From assembly GCA_033964015.1 (NCBI GenBank), contig CM066925.1, positions 13,004,204 to 13,068,203 on the forward strand: a DNA stretch of 64,000 bases. Reading direction: 5' to 3'. A program made the position numbers and the translations under genes. Each line of letters opens with the position of its first letter. Position 1 is the stretch's first letter. Below the pieces are notes generated by a model. That model was not told the origin of the DNA. It searched no databases and saw nothing but the letters and a program-made list of their open reading frames with translations. This document shows, one piece after another, positions 25,201 through 35,991 of the stretch. This DNA comes from Scolanthus callimorphus. Taxonomy: Eukaryota; Cnidaria; Anthozoa; Actiniaria; Edwardsiidae.

Positions 25201-28200
25201 CTGGAATGACGAAAATCGACAGTTTTTGCGACCGTTCACTATTTATCAGTAGATTTAGAGACCGTTCATCTTGTTTATCAGGTGGAGGGGGCTTGATGAG
25301 AGAAGGAGGGGCTCGGATTTTTTACTGACTGCTCCTCAAAGGGGGGTCTCAAATGTTTTTGCACAGTTACAAGGGAAGACTTGAATTTCATTTTAACAAA
25401 GGTGAAATTTATGGTAGATTTACACTTTGTGTTGCATTTTAGAAATTTGCTAATTATTTATACACAAGCAAATCAACCAGTAATTAAATATCATAACTCT
25501 CTCTAATAGCAACACCCCTTTTATGTTTTAGTATTCTGTCATTCTGTTATCCTCCTATCGATCTTTTCCATTTCATCTTTTACTTTATATTTTTCACAGA
25601 CTCGCAGTCCAAAGTGTGACTATGCAAAATCATTAAAGCCTATTAATTTTCTAATTTGTGGTTAGGAGGGGGCATCGAATTTGTTTGTATTTAGCATGGG
25701 GGCAACACCCGAAAAAATTTATTGTAACTTTGGGTGGGGGCATTCAACAGAGTTTCTCACCAGGCCCTCTCCCCTGGTAAAAGTAATGAAAGGTCCCTCT
25801 GGCCCTGTCCACACTAACATGTTTTCAAAAGTATTCGTTTTCAAACTGATACGGATTCGCAGCGTAGTTGTGGACAGGAGATTTAGCTCCAAACAAGCGA
25901 TCTATTTTTATTTGATGTTGGTGTGGACAGTCTCAAATTAATGGACAGTCTCAAATTAATGGTACAGTTGACGTTATCGTTTTCATTTTTATCCGGATTC
26001 GACCGTCCACACTAAAACGGTATGTATACGGATTCGTTTTGATACACTTTCGAGAGCGTTTCCAAAGTTATACGGATTCGATGAAAACGATCAGCGTGTT
26101 AGTGTGGACGGAAGGCCTAACCGTATCAAAAAGTACACGGGTTCAAACGAAACCGCGTTAGTGTGGACGGGGTCTTAGTTGTAGTTCTAAGGACTCACAT
26201 AGCCTGACTTTTCAGCCGTCGTTTTTCCTAACACTTTCACACTCGTTGCGGAAGAAGAGACGACTGAACCTCGAGGGTAGAAAACATGCCTAGGAATTGC
26301 GTGATTCTCAAAATCGTAAATTGGCCCTCGCACGCTTACTGGCCACGCTCTGACAAGTAGCTCAAATCGCAATCCAATTCGATCCTCTTGATAATAGGTC
26401 AAAACAACCTAGAATTGCATTTATCTAACACTTAAAAGGTTTTTCTATTAATCTGGAGGATTATTTTGATTACTGTGGTCAAATGTACGTGTGTTTTCAC
26501 GGTTACTATTGTCCACGGTGGACGAATATTAAGCGTGCGAGAGCCCTTTTTAGGATGGATTTCTGATTGGTCAGTTTTGTTAATGAGCTATAGTATGCAT
26601 AATTTTCGGAGAGAGAAGCGAATTCAGTGCAGAGTCTTGGCGTCCCACACGGAACGGCCAAAGTATGTCCTGAACGCCGTATACCACAGCCCGGTAAGAA
26701 TATTACGCCACGCGATAGCATGCGACGGAATCCGCGAGCCGTAAACTCATAATTCAGATCGGCAAAGTACGTGTAGCAGATTTATTGTTTATACTTCCAT
26801 CTCAAAATGCACTAACAATTTGGCCTAAAATTTCATTCCAGTTGCCTTAATATGGCACTTAAATAAGAGGCGAATCTGGAGCGTGTAACTTGGTGCTTCA
26901 AAATCAGTAAAGAATTATCTAAGCAAGTTAGGATGCGTAGTTTTGGAAAATTAGGAAATTTTGTGACTGGAGAGTCAGTACAAACGCAACAATCACGTGG
27001 GTAAATTCGCCTTTGTCAAACAATCGCCATCCGCAGGAGCCCGCCATCCGCCATCTTGAATTTTGCAGCCGATTTATTCAGCAGCATGGAAACGAGGCCA
27101 AGCAGGGCGCGGTGCTGGGATTTATGGTACAAACGTTGACCAAGCTACCAAAAAGTATTCCTTATTTGAACCAAAACGTTGATTGGCTCATCGCTTTTTC
27201 TGTTTTGCCGGGTCATTCCGGAAACAAAATGGCAAAGAGGGAATCAGAGGCGGATCCAGGAATTTCAGAAACGGGGGTGGGGGGGGGGGGGCGTTTAGTG
27301 AAAACATGGGACGAAAATTTTCAAATTTCCGTCAGCAAATACGGTAAATGTTTGGGAAAATCTCCCGAGAAAGGGGGGGGGGGGGCGGCCCCCTCGTCGA
27401 TCCCCCTCTAAATCCGCCCCTGGGAACTGAAATGACGATAGGCTACGCATAAATTCTGTCACGCCTTACCATCTTTTTCGCCAGTTCTTTGGGGTCAGCC
27501 CAGTTCCTCCAAGCTTCAGAAGAAACCCGCTAATGATGTCTTTTCCTGCCAGAGAAAGACATTCTACTTTAGATTACAACAATGAAATTGAATCGCTCAG
27601 TAACTTATTTGATAGAGAGCCAAGAGTGTTGCTAAAGTGTGGACATTGCTGTTTGGGTGGGGGTGGGCAGGGGATGCAACGAGTAAAATATCCGCCCGTA
27701 TGACATGAAACAACTTCTACTATTATAAGTTATACGACCGACAAACACATTTTCAATTCACTAGAAACGCACATTTTCCTGACTCGCACAAAATCGGGAA
27801 GCCATTCAAAAGTTCACGCAAAAACGGTTCGTAACTTGATTTGCTACAGTGTAATTACGGCCTTTCCTGGGTATCTGCTCTTGATTTTGACCTTATAGCA
27901 CGTGCCGAAACACTAGTCTCTCCCAACGAAATCGCAGTATTTCGAAAGCATGCTTTCTTTTTGTCTCGTTTCGAACGAGGCGGAAAATAGTTTCTGACCA
28001 CACTTAAACGCAATTTGCAATATCATCACGCGAAGAGCCTCTCTTTCTAGAAATGATTCACTAAAGCACTTACCTACAGAAGACTCCGCTGTAAAGCTCC
28101 CCGACTCTTTGAACTCCCTTTCAGACAGCGTAGAAGAATTAGAACCATACCGATTTCGGCCAACCTCCAAGAACTTATTCCTATACCCGTTACCGCCCTC

Positions 28201-30546
28201 TTCAAATGGACTGTCTTCCTCGCCAGCATCAGATATTGCATCGGAATCTATGTCAGACGCATCTGATCTACTGCAGTTTAAGTCATCAAGTGTGTCCAAA
28301 GATTCTACACTTTTGCACTTTCCACTTTCATCTGTAGTCAGGATATCTGGTATTGCTGCAGATTCCTCGTCTGGTGCTTTTTGTGATTCACGTTTTGACA
28401 CTTCAGTGGATTCCCCTTCTGAAACTTTAGTGGATTCTTCCTCTGTCCCTTTTGGTGATTCTTCTGGCACTTTAGGGGATTCTCCTTCTTGCAGTTTAGT
28501 GGATTCTCCTTCTGACCCTTTTGAGGATTCCTCTTCTGACACTTTAGTGGATTTCTCTACTGACAGCTTAGTGGATTCCCCTTCTAAGGATTCCCCTTTT
28601 AACTCTTTTGGGGATTCTGCTTCTGACACTTTAGTGGATTCCTCTACTGACTCTTTTTGGGGTTCCCCTTCTGACACTTTTGAGGATTCCTCTTCTGACA
28701 CTTTTGAGGATTCCTCTTCTGACACTTTTGAGGATTCCTCTTCTGACACTTCAGTGGATTTCCCTACTGATAGCTTAGTGGATTCCCCATCTGAGGATGC
28801 CCCTTTTAACTCTTTTGTGGATTCTCCATCTGACACTTTAGTGGATTCCTCTACTGACTCTTTTTGGAATTCTCCTTCTGACACTTTAAGGGATCCCTCT
28901 TCAAGCACCTTCAAGGATTCTCCTTTGACTTTAGGGGATTCCTCTTGCGACACTTTGATGGGTTCCTCTTCTAAGCTCATGGCAGATTCACCTTTTTGCT
29001 CATTACCCAAACTGCTTTGCGCAACAACATCAGAGCTTTGGTTGATTCCACTAACCTCCTCTGAACTCTTGCCTTCACCTTCCACAACAGCACAGACTTC
29101 AGTTTTCTCAGTTTCACCATCAGGCATGCTTTGATCAACAGCAGCATATGTCTCAGAGCTTTGGTCAACTTCCTCAGCCTGTCGATTCAGTTCTGCAGAT
29201 ATTTCAATGTCCCCTGATTTACCTTTATCTTGATTTATCCCTACAACTTTTTCAACATCAGTACCCTTGTTGGTCTCTTCTCCTATTCCATCTGATGAAA
29301 TGTCCCCACTCTCAGCTTTAACTTCGCTTGCACTTATAAAACTTTTGTCATCTAGAATTCCAGTCTTGTCTTCTGCATTCTCACCTTCAACTTTGCCTGA
29401 CATATCACTCGACTGGCTAGGAGTTCCTTCAATTGACAAGCCATTTTCACTAGCAGTCTTAGAAACATTAGAATCTTCACAGGACTCTACATTATCTTCC
29501 TCTATAACAACAGCATTGTCTTTCACCTGAATTTTTTCTCCAGTTCCTTCAGGTGTACTCCTATTTATCTCTTGAATCAATGTCTTTTCAGTCCCTTCAC
29601 TGTTCTGCCCATCAACAACTTCTTTTGTAGTTGTGTCTTCTTTTGTAGTCATCTCTACACTCTCAGATTTCTCCGCCTTGCTATCACTATTCTCAGTGTC
29701 AGTTGTTATTGTGCTGTCATCACTTTTTGCTGATCCATCTGTTTCTATCCCATCTGCCTTTCTTGGACTTGAGACATTTGATTCATCTGCAAGTTCATTT
29801 TCCACTTTGCTTACATTTTTAGCATTGTCTCGATTCTTATCTAACAGTACATTGCAACTGTCATTTGCTTCTTGGGAATCATTTTCTGATGAAACCACTT
29901 CATGACTATTCTCATTTTCTTTTTCCAAAGATGCAGATTTTACTAATTCTTTGGTTTCCCCTGTCTGGCCATCTAGCTCCTTTTCTGTGTCTTTTCCAGG
30001 TAAACATTTTTGTGATTCCATATCAGAGGCTTCTACCATGCAAGAAAGTTGCTTCTCTAAATCTGAAAGACTCTCAACAGCACTAGAAAGCCTCTTCTTC
30101 AGGCTCTCCTGCTTTTCTGAATTACCATCTTGGGAATTGTCATTGCTCTTCTGTTCCTGCAGTTGTTCATCTTTCACATCAGCCATGCTATGTGATTCAA
30201 TGTTATTTTCTACTTTTAATTCACTAGTGGTGTTATCATCTGTTTTCTCTAACACCTTCAATGGCTGTGATTGATTCACATCTAGTTTTCCAGGCGAGGT
30301 TTCACTTTTCACAGAATCATCACCATTTTGTTTAGAACTCTCTATATTGTTCTGATTATCAGCACAGCTTAATTCAGTATTTTTATTTGCAATTTCCATA
30401 AAAGTATCAAATAATTCCTTCCCCTCTCCATCTTTAGTGTCTCCAGCGCTTGGAGAAACCACAGGGTTCCCATTCATTGCACTTTCCACTTCATTATTAG
30501 AAGACTCAACCACAGGGTTCCCAATTTCTACTTTTTCATTTTCCAT
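22283..30546 (-). CDS. Long acidic Ser/Glu-rich protein with two C-terminal PH domains
   Basis: Five exons on the minus strand: 30546-28074, 27545-27470, 25200-24957, 23163-22838 and 22328-22283, with GT/AG borders and matching phases. They give about 1054 residues. Residues 1 to ~820 are low-complexity, rich in E, S, K and D, and predicted disordered. A block near residues 550-680 contains short repeats of the type EESSKVSE. PH domain 1 starts at KDIISGFLLK, includes NWRKRWFVL and ends at MKAWMMALMQAA. PH domain 2 starts DCHGYLSKQG, includes WRRRYCVLKNG and ends RKRWMSKMEDSIKRGTH followed by stop. Both PH domains have the basic K-x(n)-R-x-R pattern typical of phosphoinositide binding. A peripheral membrane adaptor role is inferred, and no named orthologue was assigned. 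Translation may begin further upstream at 30641 (MSEESTTTPS), but that frame is offset by one base near 30570. ATG 30546 is the conservative choice. Confidence 0.85.
24439..24609. repeat. MITE-like element between the two PH exons
   Basis: The ends TTGGACGATTCCAGCTATAA and TTATAGCTGGAATCGTCCA are inverted copies. The interior holds two CGCGCGCTGCAT words. It lies in the intron separating PH domain 1 from PH domain 2. Confidence 0.7.
25801..26177. repeat. GGCCCTGTCCACACTAAC foldback element, copy A
   Basis: The left end GGCCCTGTCCACACTAAC and the right end GTTAGTGTGGACGGGGTC are inverted. Internal CGGATTCG and GTGTGGACGG words repeat. It belongs to the same family as 34552-34910. It lies in a PH-gene intron. 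Confidence 0.75.
26210..26400. repeat. Diverged copy of the AGGGGCACTCGCACG element
   Basis: The segment about 26325-26395 is the reverse complement of part of the element at 48527-48762, sharing ATTATCAAGAGGAT, TTGGATTGCGATTTGA and AGCGTGCGAG. The termini are not preserved. Confidence 0.55.
27245..27422. repeat. CAGAGGCGGATCCAG MITE-like element with poly-G interior
   Basis: The left end CAGAGGCGGATCCAGGAATT and the right end CTAAATCCGCCCCTG are inverted. Two G-runs lie inside. Located in the intron between PH-gene exons 27470 and 25200. Confidence 0.7.
28560..28900 (-). repeat. In-frame 24-bp coding repeats of the PH protein
   Basis: A 24-nt unit (plus-strand view GAGGATTCCTCTTCTGACAC...) recurs exactly in tandem around 28680-28750. 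More diverged copies lie on both sides. On the coding strand it gives the octapeptide EESSKVSE. The unit length is a multiple of three, so expansion keeps the frame and copy number is likely polymorphic. Confidence 0.85.
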
Positions 30547-30701
30547 ATCTCCCCCTTTTTCCACAGGGGCCCATCACTTAGACAATCCTTGCCAACTTCA
30601 TGACTTGATAAAGAAGGTGTTGTAGTTGATTCTTCAGACATGTTAGCAACAATATAGACAGCCTGTTTAGTTAGTGACAGATGACCAGCCTCTTGTAGTT
30701 C
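30547..30701 (-). other. 5' part of the PH-gene large exon, likely coding with a 1-bp frame break
   Basis: The exon begins at 30701 after a TTTTAG acceptor. The frame starting at ATG 30641 (MSEESTTTPSLSSHEVGKD) is open but runs out of phase with the main frame near GATGGGCCCCTG (about 30565-30576). One extra G in the GGG run would join them. It could be true 5' UTR with an upstream frame, or coding sequence with a homopolymer error. Confidence 0.45.
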
Positions 30702-31639
30702 CTAAAAGCAAAAACAGATGATTATAGTTTGGGTTTCATTGGTCTCAAATGAAATGATAAGCCCTCTCGAAAATAATGACTGTTACCCAAAATGAAATGA
30801 CAAATGGGCCTTTCTCTAACAATAATGTCAAATTACCAGTGAGTCCTAGTGTTCAAAATCAGCACTTTTTACCTCAGAGAAACAGAATCTGAACTGTACC
30901 AAACCTCAGAGCTCTGAAACGTCAGCATACACTTTGTTTTTTAATGGTCAAGACAAATTGGAGTCAAGAACCTTGCTTGAAGCATGAAAATTCAATCCTG
31001 ATCTTTTTGTAACAAATACGTACAGTGTATATGCCCCAAAAATTAAGTGATTCCAAGGTGTACAAAATATTAACATTTCATGTCAAGTTCCTGCAGCTTC
31101 TGAGCTAGAAGAGAGATTTGTTTGTTTCAAGTTGCAAAAGACATTAATCTGCATTAGTTTTAGCAGACAAGTTTGTTTTATTGTGATTCCTAGTATTCCC
31201 GGCACCAAATCAATTACTGTGGCTTTCACTTGTTACATGCAATTAGAAACTTCCTTACTGAAGTTAAAGAGGTTGATTGATTAAACACTTAAAAAACCTT
31301 GGAAAGAAGCAAATCTAGGGGTAGTGCAATTTGTTGCCCCTCTTGTAAAATTTCTTGTTGTCACTAGTCCCATGCCCTACACACCTATCCATACACACAT
31401 ACAAGACACACTCATGAGTACAAGTTATTCCAGTAAGGATCTATACCTACACCCATGGAGGATATTGGAAACAGGGGTGGGACCTCTGAGGTGGAGTTAA
31501 CGATCATATTTTCTGGAATTATACAATAACCACAACTAAACCAAAGAGGATCTTGTCTAAAACTAGCATTGTTTCTACTAGCCTTTCCCCAGGAGAAAAA
31601 ACAATTAGGCCACACCCTGTATGGTGTATACTGGGAACA

Positions 31640-31840
31640 ATAGACCTCTTTCTCTTAAGGGTGTAATGTATTTGCATTTCAGATCATGACTGGCATTCCC
31701 ATGAATATTTTCTTTTTTTTCTGCTGTGCAGCGAAGGATATATGAATATGGAAGCATCCAAAACAAAGAAAGATTATTTAAATGAATACCACATGATCTG
31801 AAATGGGAAAACATCACGCCCAAGTGAAAGAGGTCTATAT
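31640..31840. repeat. MITE-like element with ATAGACCTCTTTC ends
   Basis: The left end ATAGACCTCTTTCTCTTAAG and the right end CAAGTGAAAGAGGTCTAT are inverted, with an A/T-rich interior. The same termini occur on the small hairpin at 15562-15622. Confidence 0.65.
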
Positions 31841-32785
31841 ATTTACACACCTTAAAAAGGCTCTGAATGAGCAACATTGACCATTTATCATCTACTGTGT
31901 TATAACCCAATGCTGAGGGCAACTAAATTATAAACTATACTATAAAAATATGCGCTGCTACAATACTATTGAGTATAAATTATTATGCTTTGGTGAATAT
32001 GGGCAGTCTAGTCTACAATTTTTAACAAACAAACCAGCATGCTCCATGGAATACAATTAACATTCCATTTAATTTCAATACTGAACTGTTAGTTTCAATT
32101 AATACGGAACAACTAGCTCCGCTAAGTACCGGTAATGCATTATTTTAGATTCCACAGAATGGAATTTCAATAACCCCAATATAACTCAGCTGTTTTCTTT
32201 GATAATCTTTTTTGTTTGAAACAACAACACTTCGTCTTCAAAACTTTAAATAGTCTGATAAAACTATGGTATCGAAGACAGTCTTTGGAATTCAATATAA
32301 AGCAAGAGAGATTAGTAAAACTTCATTAAGCTTATACCACCGCACGTATATGGTGAAACTGACCTCAAGTAGATTTGATTTCTGTTAAAAATTCAATACG
32401 AAAAAATGTTCACACAATAATTTCTTCCCGAGGGTCAAGATTGAAACAAGATTACGAACTGTAGCTTGCATAACCTCAAAGAAAACTCCTTAAATTCAAA
32501 AGATCGAGCTGCAAGTAACGGATTGAAAGTTTAAGTACAGTATGACAAGTTGCCTATCTTCAAGCTAGAACTATTGTGCAAGTCTTAGCATTGCAAAGTG
32601 AGCAATCCAAAAGAAGCCTTCATCAAGCAAATGAGTTTTGTTTTTGATTTAGTAGGGTGTGAATTAATTATGAGTGTAGCAAACTTCGAAGCAGTTAGGA
32701 GTCAAGCAAAAGCGGGAATTCTAGTACACAAAACGGAGTTTTGTCATGAAAGGCGATTGACTACGTGAGAGAGTTTATCACTTAC

Positions 32786-32880
32786 CGTTCAACAGTTGAC
32801 ATGCTATGCTCCTTTGGAGTTGATTCTCTTGAAAATTAATTCGTTATCTCTCCCTCTCGAGCATAATATAACGTTGAGAT
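32786..32880 (-). other. Probable 5' non-coding exon of the PH gene
   Basis: A good donor (GAACG|GTAAGTG on the minus strand) ends at 32786. Joining it to the acceptor at 30701 gives only a short frame starting ATGTCAACT that stops quickly, so the exon is probably 5' UTR. Its upstream limit is uncertain. Confidence 0.35.
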
Positions 32881-33079
32881 GCCTCAAGTAAACATCTGTG
32901 AAACCTCTAAAGCGATCTTTGCGGTGTTATTCCTTCTAGATCTTGTAAAATAGACAGGTTAGTTTACAAAGCACATGACAGAGAAGAAGACGGAAGATCG
33001 ATATCTTGAAGATATCTTGTTTACCTACACTTTCCGGTCTGTCAATCAAATAGGGTTGCCATGACAATTAGATTAGAAG

Positions 33080-33110
33080 CGCGAATATACCGGAACCGGA
33101 AATACGCGCA
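33080..33110. promoter_or_regulatory. Paired ETS-like motifs at the putative PH-gene promoter
   Basis: ACCGGAACCGGAAATACGCG carries two overlapping CCGGAA cores about 200 bp beyond the probable first exon of the PH gene. It could serve transcription in both directions. Promoter function is inferred. Confidence 0.35.
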
Positions 33111-33239
33111 TTGCTTCGCCCAATCTCGTTCCCTATTATATTCCGCTTGGGTCTTCGAATACAAGTCTTTTTTTTCTCGTTTCTTCTATGTTGATTGATA
33201 TTTTTTTTCTTTCCTCTAGGTTTGTTCTGTTTCTTCTGT

Positions 33240-33401
33240 CACTGCATGCTGTTTTGACTGCGAGGAGGGCTTCCTGTGGTGAAATTTGAGCCTTTCAGAA
33301 AGTGCTACTGTCACAGAACTTTGCGCGCGATTCTACCAAAGTCAAGAAATCGTCAGCGACGTCGAAGACGAATGGTTTTGTTCCAATAATTTCCCAACCA
33401 G
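33240..33401 (+). other. Possible plus-strand first exon divergent from the PH gene
   Basis: The segment ends in a strong donor (AACCAG|GTAAGC) at 33401. It has no long frame and no downstream coding exon was found, so it may be a non-coding transcript or the first exon of an unrecognised gene. Confidence 0.2.
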
Positions 33402-34551
33402 GTAAGCTGCTTAAATACTGTTGTGTTTACACCTCCAGATGTGCGTTTCACATCAAAATATGCGACTATTAGCGTGCCCTATCGTTTGTAGATGAGCTCT
33501 CACTAGATTTAGCTCTCACTAGCTCACTGTCCTCAGTAAAAAGTTATTTTCCAGTGGCGTTGATATTAAACAGTGGCTCTGTTAGGACAGGGAATTTCTA
33601 CGTGTTACTGATGTCCCAGCAGTAACGTGAGGCGCGATAGACCAGCTAAGTAAGCCGGGACACTTTCAAATTGTCGGTTCACTGGTCGTATTGCATTAAT
33701 GGCAGCGTGAGGACTTTCAAGTTCATGGAAGGAATTTGATTTTTACAAGTCTTTGTTATTATGAGCCTCTGCCTGATAGACCAATTTTGATATTTTCGAG
33801 AGGGAATAAACAAAAGAATAACTTGTACATTTTTTCCATGCCAATGTCATTTCTTTTGTGTTATTCCCCTGAGCCTCGGACTCAAGTAGGAATTTTAATA
33901 TCAAAATTGGTATATTTTGACGGCATCAAAACTGGTGGCAAGGCAGTGCAGTATGGACAGGGTAAGCCAGCTCTTCAATGCAGGGGCAAATCTTATCATT
34001 CCCACCAAAAAGCTTTAAAATAATTTCATGTTTTTCCACCAAGTCCAGGGGTTTTAATAGAAGGCAGCCACTGGCGATAAACCACCGTCTTCATTATTAC
34101 TATTATCTTGCCCTCAAAATGCAGAAAAACATCTTTCCTGCTACCAAAATTTCAAAATTTCCAGGGGGGCATACCCACTAGAAGGCTCAAGCCTTACAGC
34201 CTTCGTATGGGACCCCCAACCCAGTCGCCTACTTCCAAAACTTAGCCTGCTACTTCAAAACTTATTGAAACCCCTGCAAGTCTGATAATTTTGTTTTGGC
34301 TCATGTTTTCCAAGCCATCCGTGTGCCAGCCACCTTCAAAAAACACACACACTACTAAAATCAATAGAGATTATAATGTTTCTTTATTGAATGGTTCCAT
34401 ACAAAAACACTCATTTAAAATATAATATATAAATTATTTTGGTGCTAGATATTTTTCTATGAAAACTGTATTCTTCTTTTTTGTTGTAAATATAACCTTA
34501 ATTAACTCCACCACACCATATTTTTTTTAGATGACATGCCATAGTATCTTA

Positions 34552-34910
34552 GGCCCTGTCCACACTAACACGTTTTCAAAAGTATTCATTTTCAAACTTA
34601 TACAGATTCACAGCGTGTTAGTGTGGACGGGAGATATTTTTAGCTCCAAACAAGCGATCAGTTTTTAAATGTGATGTTGGCATGTGCAAGGACGGTCTCA
34701 AATTAATTGTACAGTTGACGTTATTGTTTTCATTTTTATCCGGATTCGACCGTCCACACTAAAACAATATGTATTATACAGATTTGTTTTTATTCACTTT
34801 TGAGAGCGTTTTCAAACTTATACGGATTCAATGAAAACGATCAGCATGTTAGTGTTGATGAAGGCCTAAACATATCAAAAAGTATATATTCAAACAAAAA
34901 CGTGTTAGTG
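34552..34910. repeat. GGCCCTGTCCACACTAAC foldback element, copy B (decayed right end)
   Basis: The left half closely follows copy A at 25801: the TIR, then AAGTATTC..TTTTCAAACT, then TTTATCCGGATTCGACCGTCC. The right terminus has lost the GGACGGGG part, leaving CGTGTTAGTGTA. An older copy than A. Confidence 0.7.
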
Positions 34911-35450
34911 TATAGCAGTGCATATTTTGTTAGTATCTATTTCACAGTTGGATGAAAACAACTCTAACCTCTCCATGAGGATTAGTAGCATCTGTGAAAT
35001 CCTGTTACTAAACGTGTTCAGGTCAGGCAATGAAAAATAAATTTGCTTTTAACTTGTTAAAATAAGTTAAGCCCCCCCCCCCCCCCCCCCCCCCGAGTTG
35101 TCCCATCCCGATTTAGCCCCCCAAATCAAAATTATGCTCCGCGGTGCCTGTAAGAGTAAACAGCACTTTTAGGGTAGAAAAACTTTCCAGCATTTCTGTG
35201 GGTTTTTATTTTTAAGAAAGGGGTCCTTCCCCTCCCCAAAGAGAAGAAAGACCACACCCTCAATAGTGAAGTCTGATTGGTTAGTTTGTCATTTGGTCAA
35301 CATACTTTTTGTCTGTTGTCAAGGCAACCAGCTGCCCTCAGTCCCTCACATTGGTACACATATTATATTGAATATATCAACTAAAAACCCAACCCTGTGT
35401 GATAGAAAGGGCGCACAAGGTTTTACACATGGACATTCTGCAAAACCTAT

Positions 35451-35574
35451 TGTGTGGTTCCAGAAAATATCCCCCCCCCTCCAAGGGAAGGGTGTAGAAA
35501 AGTGACCCCACCCCTCTGGAATTTCTAATCCCTTCCCTGGGGGGTGGGGATGGATATTTTCTGGAACCACACAT
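35451..35574. repeat. Foldback element with TGTGTGGTTCCAGAAAATATCC ends
   Basis: The left end TGTGTGGTTCCAGAAAATAT and the right end ATATTTTCTGGAACCACACA are perfect inverted copies enclosing C- and G-rich sequence. Confidence 0.75.
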
Positions 35575-35991
35575 TCTGGTAAAATGGTGATTTTCCCAAG
35601 GTACAAGTATGGGAAGTGTTTGGATATCCATTCTTGTTCCCTAGAATATCCATTGGGCTGTCACCCCTCCTATCGCAGGAATCTAAAATACTTAAAAATT
35701 GCTCTACTCCTGTGGAAATTCCAGGCCCCTGCACAACCAGCTATGGAAATTTCAAAGTTGAAAATAAATACCCTATGGATATTCTAGTGTAAAAAGAAAC
35801 TCCCTGTGGAAATTCCAAAGTCAAAAACAGACACGACTGTGGAAATTCCAGGGTCTAACATAAAAGACCCCTGTGTAAATTCCAAGTTCCTTGATAGCAG
35901 GGGGTAATGGATATTAAATGGAACTGACCATTCTTGTGCTGTGGGAAAATCGACTGTTGCATATCATGCTCGATAATTTGTAGTAAAGCAT

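Larger units (their letters stand above)
30702..35991. other. 5' region of the PH gene and spacer before the Ras-like gene
   Basis: Apart from the probable 5' exon at 32786 and a possible opposite exon ending at 33401, no coding gene was recognised. The segment contains foldback elements at 31640-31840, 34552-34910 and 35451-35574, and a run of about 22 C at 35073-35094. ACCGGAACCGGAAATACGCG near 33090 resembles paired ETS sites of a promoter. Confidence 0.4.

Noticed and set aside
27913..28073. C-terminal extension of the large minus-strand frame past 28074
   Set aside because: A strong GTAAGT donor at 28073 and perfect phase into the PH-domain exons show that this extension is intron.
28109..29134. 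341-codon plus-strand frame opposite the PH-protein exon
   Set aside because: It is the mirror of the Ser/Glu-rich coding repeats. The minus-strand frame is longer, joins to PH domains by splicing and explains the composition.
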